Assembly: GCA_003164415.1 (NCBI GenBank)
Contig: PLTK01000032.1
Coordinates: 1 to 7,002, forward strand
Origin: Methanobacterium sp.
GTDB taxonomy: Archaea > Methanobacteriota > Methanobacteria > Methanobacteriales > Methanobacteriaceae
DNA length: 7,002 nucleotides
Direction: 5' to 3'
Shown: positions 5,315-7,002 of the stretch, in pieces
Layout: the number at the start of each line of letters is the position of its first letter
Position numbering within the stretch: the stretch's first letter is position 1
The notes under the pieces: model-generated
Told to the model about the DNA's origin: nothing
The model's database searches: none
What the model saw: the letters and a program-made list of their open reading frames with translations, nothing else
Position numbers and translations under genes: made by a program

Positions 5315-5662
5315 TTAAACAAGTGGAAGACCTTCTCCCTTCCATTTTCTAATCCCACCAGAAAGATTATATATGTCTGTAAATCCCATTTCTATCATAA
5401 TTTTGACGGCATTAGAACTTCTGTGACCAGATCGGCAGTAAACTAAATATTTCATGTTTTTATCCTTCTTATCAAGCTCGGATTTAAAAACACTTGAATT
5501 GTAATTTATATTCAAAGCCCGATCTATATGTTCCTCAGAATATTCATCAGGAGATCGAACATCTAAAATAACAAATTTTAAGTTTGATAAATTTTTAGTT
5601 ATTAATTCATGAGCATCTGAAGCTTTAATATTATTTTTTCTATTTTTCCCTAGACCAAACAT
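5315..5662 (-). CDS. Single-domain rhodanese-like sulfurtransferase
   Basis: Rhodanese domains carry a persulfide on an active-site cysteine and pass sulfur to acceptors. The domain covers about residues 14-112 of 115. Visible hallmarks are VILDVRSPDEYSEEHIDRAL (31-50, the D-V-R...E-x-x-x-x-H-I block), the active loop CRSGHR with Cys76 (YLVYCRSGHRS), and the closing GGIRKWKGEGLPLV. The six-residue loop fits sulfur transfer rather than the longer loop of Cdc25-type phosphatases. There is no signal peptide or membrane helix, so it is cytosolic. The ATG is at 5660-5662, with AGGG a few bases upstream and a TATA-like TTTATAA near 5707-5713. A TATTAATTAATA palindrome lies in its promoter. It is convergent with tetR, with stops one base apart, and divergent from the DUF3892-like gene. 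The physiological sulfur acceptor is unknown. Confidence 0.93.
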   Translation of the reverse strand: MFGLGKNRKNNIKASDAHELITKNLSNLKFVILDVRSPDEYSEEHIDRALNINYNSSVFKSELDKKDKNMKYLVYCRSGHRSSNAVKIMIEMGFTDIYNLSGGIRKWKGEGLPLV

Positions 5663-5688
5663 GATAAATACCCTTTTATAATAATATT

Positions 5689-5700
5689 TATTAATTAATA
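5689..5700. repeat. 12-base palindrome TATTAATTAATA (copy 3 of 3)
   Basis: It lies 27-38 bases upstream of the rhodanese ATG, in its promoter or leader. It is identical to 153-164 and 753-764. Confidence 0.35.
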
Positions 5701-5834
5701 GGTTCAGTTATAAACAGTATACGTTTTTATTTTTGTATGAACCATTTCATATTTATTATATATCTGGCAATGAATAAATAATTCCTATAATAATAGAGTT
5801 ATCTCATAAATAATAATAATTATTTTTCAATTAC

Positions 5835-5842
5835 AGGAGATG
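5835..5842 (+). promoter_or_regulatory. Strong ribosome binding site AGGAGATG
   Basis: A near-consensus Shine-Dalgarno sequence 4 bases before ATG 5847 (7 from the AGGAG core). It fixes the start of the DUF3892-like gene and supports its being a real gene despite its small size. Confidence 0.75.
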
Positions 5843-5846
5843 TATC

Positions 5847-6149
5847 ATGGAATTAGATAGAATAAATTATTGGATTTCAAAAGTTTGTTACAAAGATAAC
5901 CATATTCACAGCGTTAAAATTTATAGGGATAGCGATTTGGCATATGGGCTAGAGGAAACATGGACCGAAGAAATGGTTGTGGATAAAATAAACAATGGTT
6001 ATAATATCAGCACCATAATGAATAATAATGGTAGATGGATAGCAGGAGCAAGAGTAAAAGTAGTGAACATAGGATTAATCAGCTATATCCGAACAGATAG
6101 AGATGCATCAGCTGAAGATAATCTAGAAAATCTTCCAAAATTTTATTAG
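5847..6149 (+). CDS. Small protein resembling DUF3892
   Basis: A 100-residue protein of unknown function. Its architecture matches what I know of DUF3892: an N-terminal beta-rich segment (residues 6-28), a central E-x-x-V-V-D-K-I-N-N-G segment (42-51), then ARVKVVNIGLISYIRTDRD (68-86) and the typical ending DNLENLPKFY (91-100), where the T-D-x-D...D-N-L-x-x-L-P-x-F pattern is the most recognisable part. It has no signal peptide, membrane segment or metal motif. The start ATG 5847 has an excellent ribosome site. The gene is monocistronic, divergent from the rhodanese, with about 180 AT-rich bases in front including TATA-like TTTATTATATA near 5753-5763. A T8 run around 6243-6250 may end the transcript. 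DUF3892 has no assigned biochemical role, so none is proposed. Confidence 0.75.
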   Translation: MELDRINYWISKVCYKDNHIHSVKIYRDSDLAYGLEETWTEEMVVDKINNGYNISTIMNNNGRWIAGARVKVVNIGLISYIRTDRDASAEDNLENLPKFY

Positions 6150-6299
6150 AGTCTTTGAATAACTGTAGATAAAAAATTATTTTTAGATTGACTAAGTATA
6201 CGATGTTTTTGTTTGTTACCATAATAAAATTTAATATATTATCTTTTTTTAATGTATCCGAATCGTATTTCGATGAGTGCAAAGTTAATGGTAAAAAAA

Positions 6300-6596
6300 T
6301 TAATGAAATATTTTACAATTATTTATTAAGCCAATCAATGTTATTATAAAATTAAATTTTCCTCCACATTCACATTCGTTTGTGAAATCTTCTGGTGATT
6401 CTGAGGGTTCCAATTTATGAAATGTGTTACATTTAGAACAAACTAGATATCCATTGCCATCTAATCTGGATGTAATATCTAATTTTTGCTTATTTCTTAT
6501 TTCTATTTGTTCGTATACAAATACACCTGCAGCTCCACCAAGGCTTCCTAATACAAGACCAACTATAATTGATTGAATGATAGCAAAAATTACTGC
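6300..6596 (-). other. Open frame coding a membrane helix plus zinc ribbon, lacking a standard start
   Basis: After a TGA at 6597-6599 this frame encodes 98 residues. Residues 1-28 form one membrane helix ending in a glycine-rich turn. A short charged linker (EIRNKQK) follows, then a zinc ribbon at about 48-82: GYLVCSKCNTFHKLEPSESP, then C-E-C-G-G, with Cys53, Cys56, Cys75 and Cys77 as ligands. This Y-x-x-C-x-x-C...L-x-P-x-E-S-P-x-D-F...C-x-C-G-G pattern is common in small Methanobacteriales proteins. It overlaps the end of the DUF5518-like frame by 7 bases. The only non-standard candidate start nearby is ATT 6588-6590. It is probably the displaced C-terminus of the gene above, though an independent gene cannot be excluded. 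A T7 run (minus strand, 6293-6299) follows the stop and could terminate transcription. Confidence 0.55.
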
Positions 6597-6859
6597 TCAA
6601 AAAGTATTGTAGTTGTTCCAGATGTTGTATATTGAGTATAAGGAATATAAGCACCATATATTCTGGCAACTATGAATGCGACTAATAATCCTGACAATGC
6701 AGATGAAATTGCACCATTTATAGCACCATCATAATAATCGTCTGCAATTAAATACCCCGCAACTACTCCTCCTATAAGATAACACCAAAATCCTAAAACC
6801 AATGATAAACTAGTTCATACAATAAATCCGATACTAATAGCCTTATAGTTCAAATACAT
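6300..6859 (-). pseudogene. Broken DUF5518-like membrane protein with C-terminal zinc ribbon
   Basis: The natural start is ATG 6857-6859 with a perfect AGGAGGT 7 bases upstream. It reads MYLNYKAISIGFIV and then hits an in-frame TGA at 6815-6817. The same frame continues at once with TSLSLVLGFWCYLIGGVVAG and YLIADDYYDGAINGAISSAL, a glycine/alanine-rich membrane pattern with the D-G-A-I-N-G-A-I block typical of DUF5518 proteins of methanogens, and stops at TAA 6590-6592. A -1 shift near 6590-6598 leads into AVIFAIIQSIIVGLVLGSLG, which looks like the missing final membrane helix. A zinc ribbon follows, and the frame ends at TAA 6300-6302. The second part has no ATG, GTG or TTG near its beginning. 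The simplest reading is one ancestral gene of about 185 residues inactivated by a nonsense and a frameshift change. Two separate small genes, sequencing errors or recoding are alternatives. Confidence 0.6.
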
Positions 6860-6866
6860 TGTTAAT

Positions 6867-6900
6867 ACCTCCTAAATAATATTTGAACAATATTATATAA
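6867..6900 (-). promoter_or_regulatory. Ribosome site AGGAGGT and TATA-like box of the DUF5518-like gene
   Basis: AGGAGGT (6867-6873, minus strand) is a perfect Shine-Dalgarno sequence 7 bases before ATG 6859. A TATA-like TTATATAATA lies at 6891-6900. Typical spacing would put the transcript start close to the ribosome site itself, so the true promoter may lie further up. The intact signal argues that the gene was recently functional. Confidence 0.5.
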
Positions 6901-7002
6901 TGCTATCATATTCTTTAACAAATTTGAGCTTGAAACTTTAATAATAGGGGGAAGTTTGTAATAAAAATGCTTTAATTGAAAAAAGAACCTTTGATATGAT
7001 AT

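Noticed and set aside
6165..6187. AAAAATTATTTTT palindrome as terminator of the DUF3892-like gene
   Set aside because: An all-AT stem with no real loop; the T-run near 6243-6250 is a better candidate, though unproven.
6079..6282. 67-codon minus-strand frame overlapping the DUF3892-like gene end
   Set aside because: No ribosome site, low-complexity AT-rich residues, and it overlaps the conserved C-terminus of the DUF3892-like protein.
6597..6603. Programmed -1 frameshift site at the T-run
   Set aside because: Slipping back one base on the T-run leads directly into TGA 6597-6599, and no X-XXY-YYZ heptamer is in phase.
1..7002. CRISPR array, transposon, integrase, toxin-antitoxin or defence cassette
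   Set aside because: No regularly spaced repeats, no transposase or integrase motifs, no terminal inverted repeats, and no nuclease, helicase or toxin motifs were seen; all clear proteins are metabolic, regulatory or small hypothetical.

Overview
The window looks like chromosome of a mesophilic, AT-rich methanogen of the Methanobacteriales, most likely Methanobacterium or a close relative. The evidence is an archaeal-type HMG-CoA synthase followed by an SCP-x-type thiolase, archaeal TATA boxes, Shine-Dalgarno sequences of the AGGAGGTGAT kind, TTG start codons, and a DUF5518-like membrane protein with a CxxC...CxCGG zinc ribbon of a style common in this order. The assignment is by recognition of protein families, not by database search.

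Layout from left to right. (1) 1-81 (+) is the end of a probable ferritin-like/rubrerythrin-like protein, followed by an AT-rich hairpin that runs into the stop codon of the next gene. (2) 172-636 (-) is a HIT-family hydrolase. (3) 784-1152 (+) is a small, very acidic protein of unknown function. (4) 1210-1809 (-) is a 5-formyltetrahydrofolate cyclo-ligase-like (COG0212) protein. (5) 1810-2149 is a 340-base AT-rich divergent promoter region with a repeated element and a possible 22-codon upstream ORF. (6) 2150-3199 (+) HMG-CoA synthase and 3317-4468 (+) acetoacetyl-CoA thiolase form the entry of the mevalonate pathway for archaeal isoprenoid lipids. The thiolase seems to have its own TATA box inside an inverted repeat. 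(7) 4469-4701 holds a hairpin terminator, then a cluster of TAGGTC half-sites and palindromes in front of a TetR-family regulator (4702-5313, +). (8) 5315-5662 (-) is a single-domain rhodanese, tail-to-tail with tetR. (9) 5847-6149 (+) is a DUF3892-like small protein. (10) 6300-6859 (-) is a DUF5518-like membrane protein/zinc-ribbon locus that appears broken by an in-frame TGA and a frameshift.

How the genes work together. Thiolase condenses two acetyl-CoA to acetoacetyl-CoA, and HMG-CoA synthase adds a third; in methanogens the two enzymes are known to form a channelling complex with a DUF35 protein. No DUF35 gene is present beside them here. The TetR gene follows directly on the same strand, and its upstream region has good autoregulatory operator candidates. 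The other genes are short, mostly single transcription units in alternating orientation, and do not form an evident pathway.

No CRISPR array, transposase, integrase, tRNA or rRNA was seen. The region is ordinary chromosome rather than an obvious defence or mobile island. The points most worth a second look are the broken or recoded DUF5518/zinc-ribbon locus, the uORF overlapping the HMG-CoA synthase start, and the operator-like repeats around the thiolase and tetR promoters.
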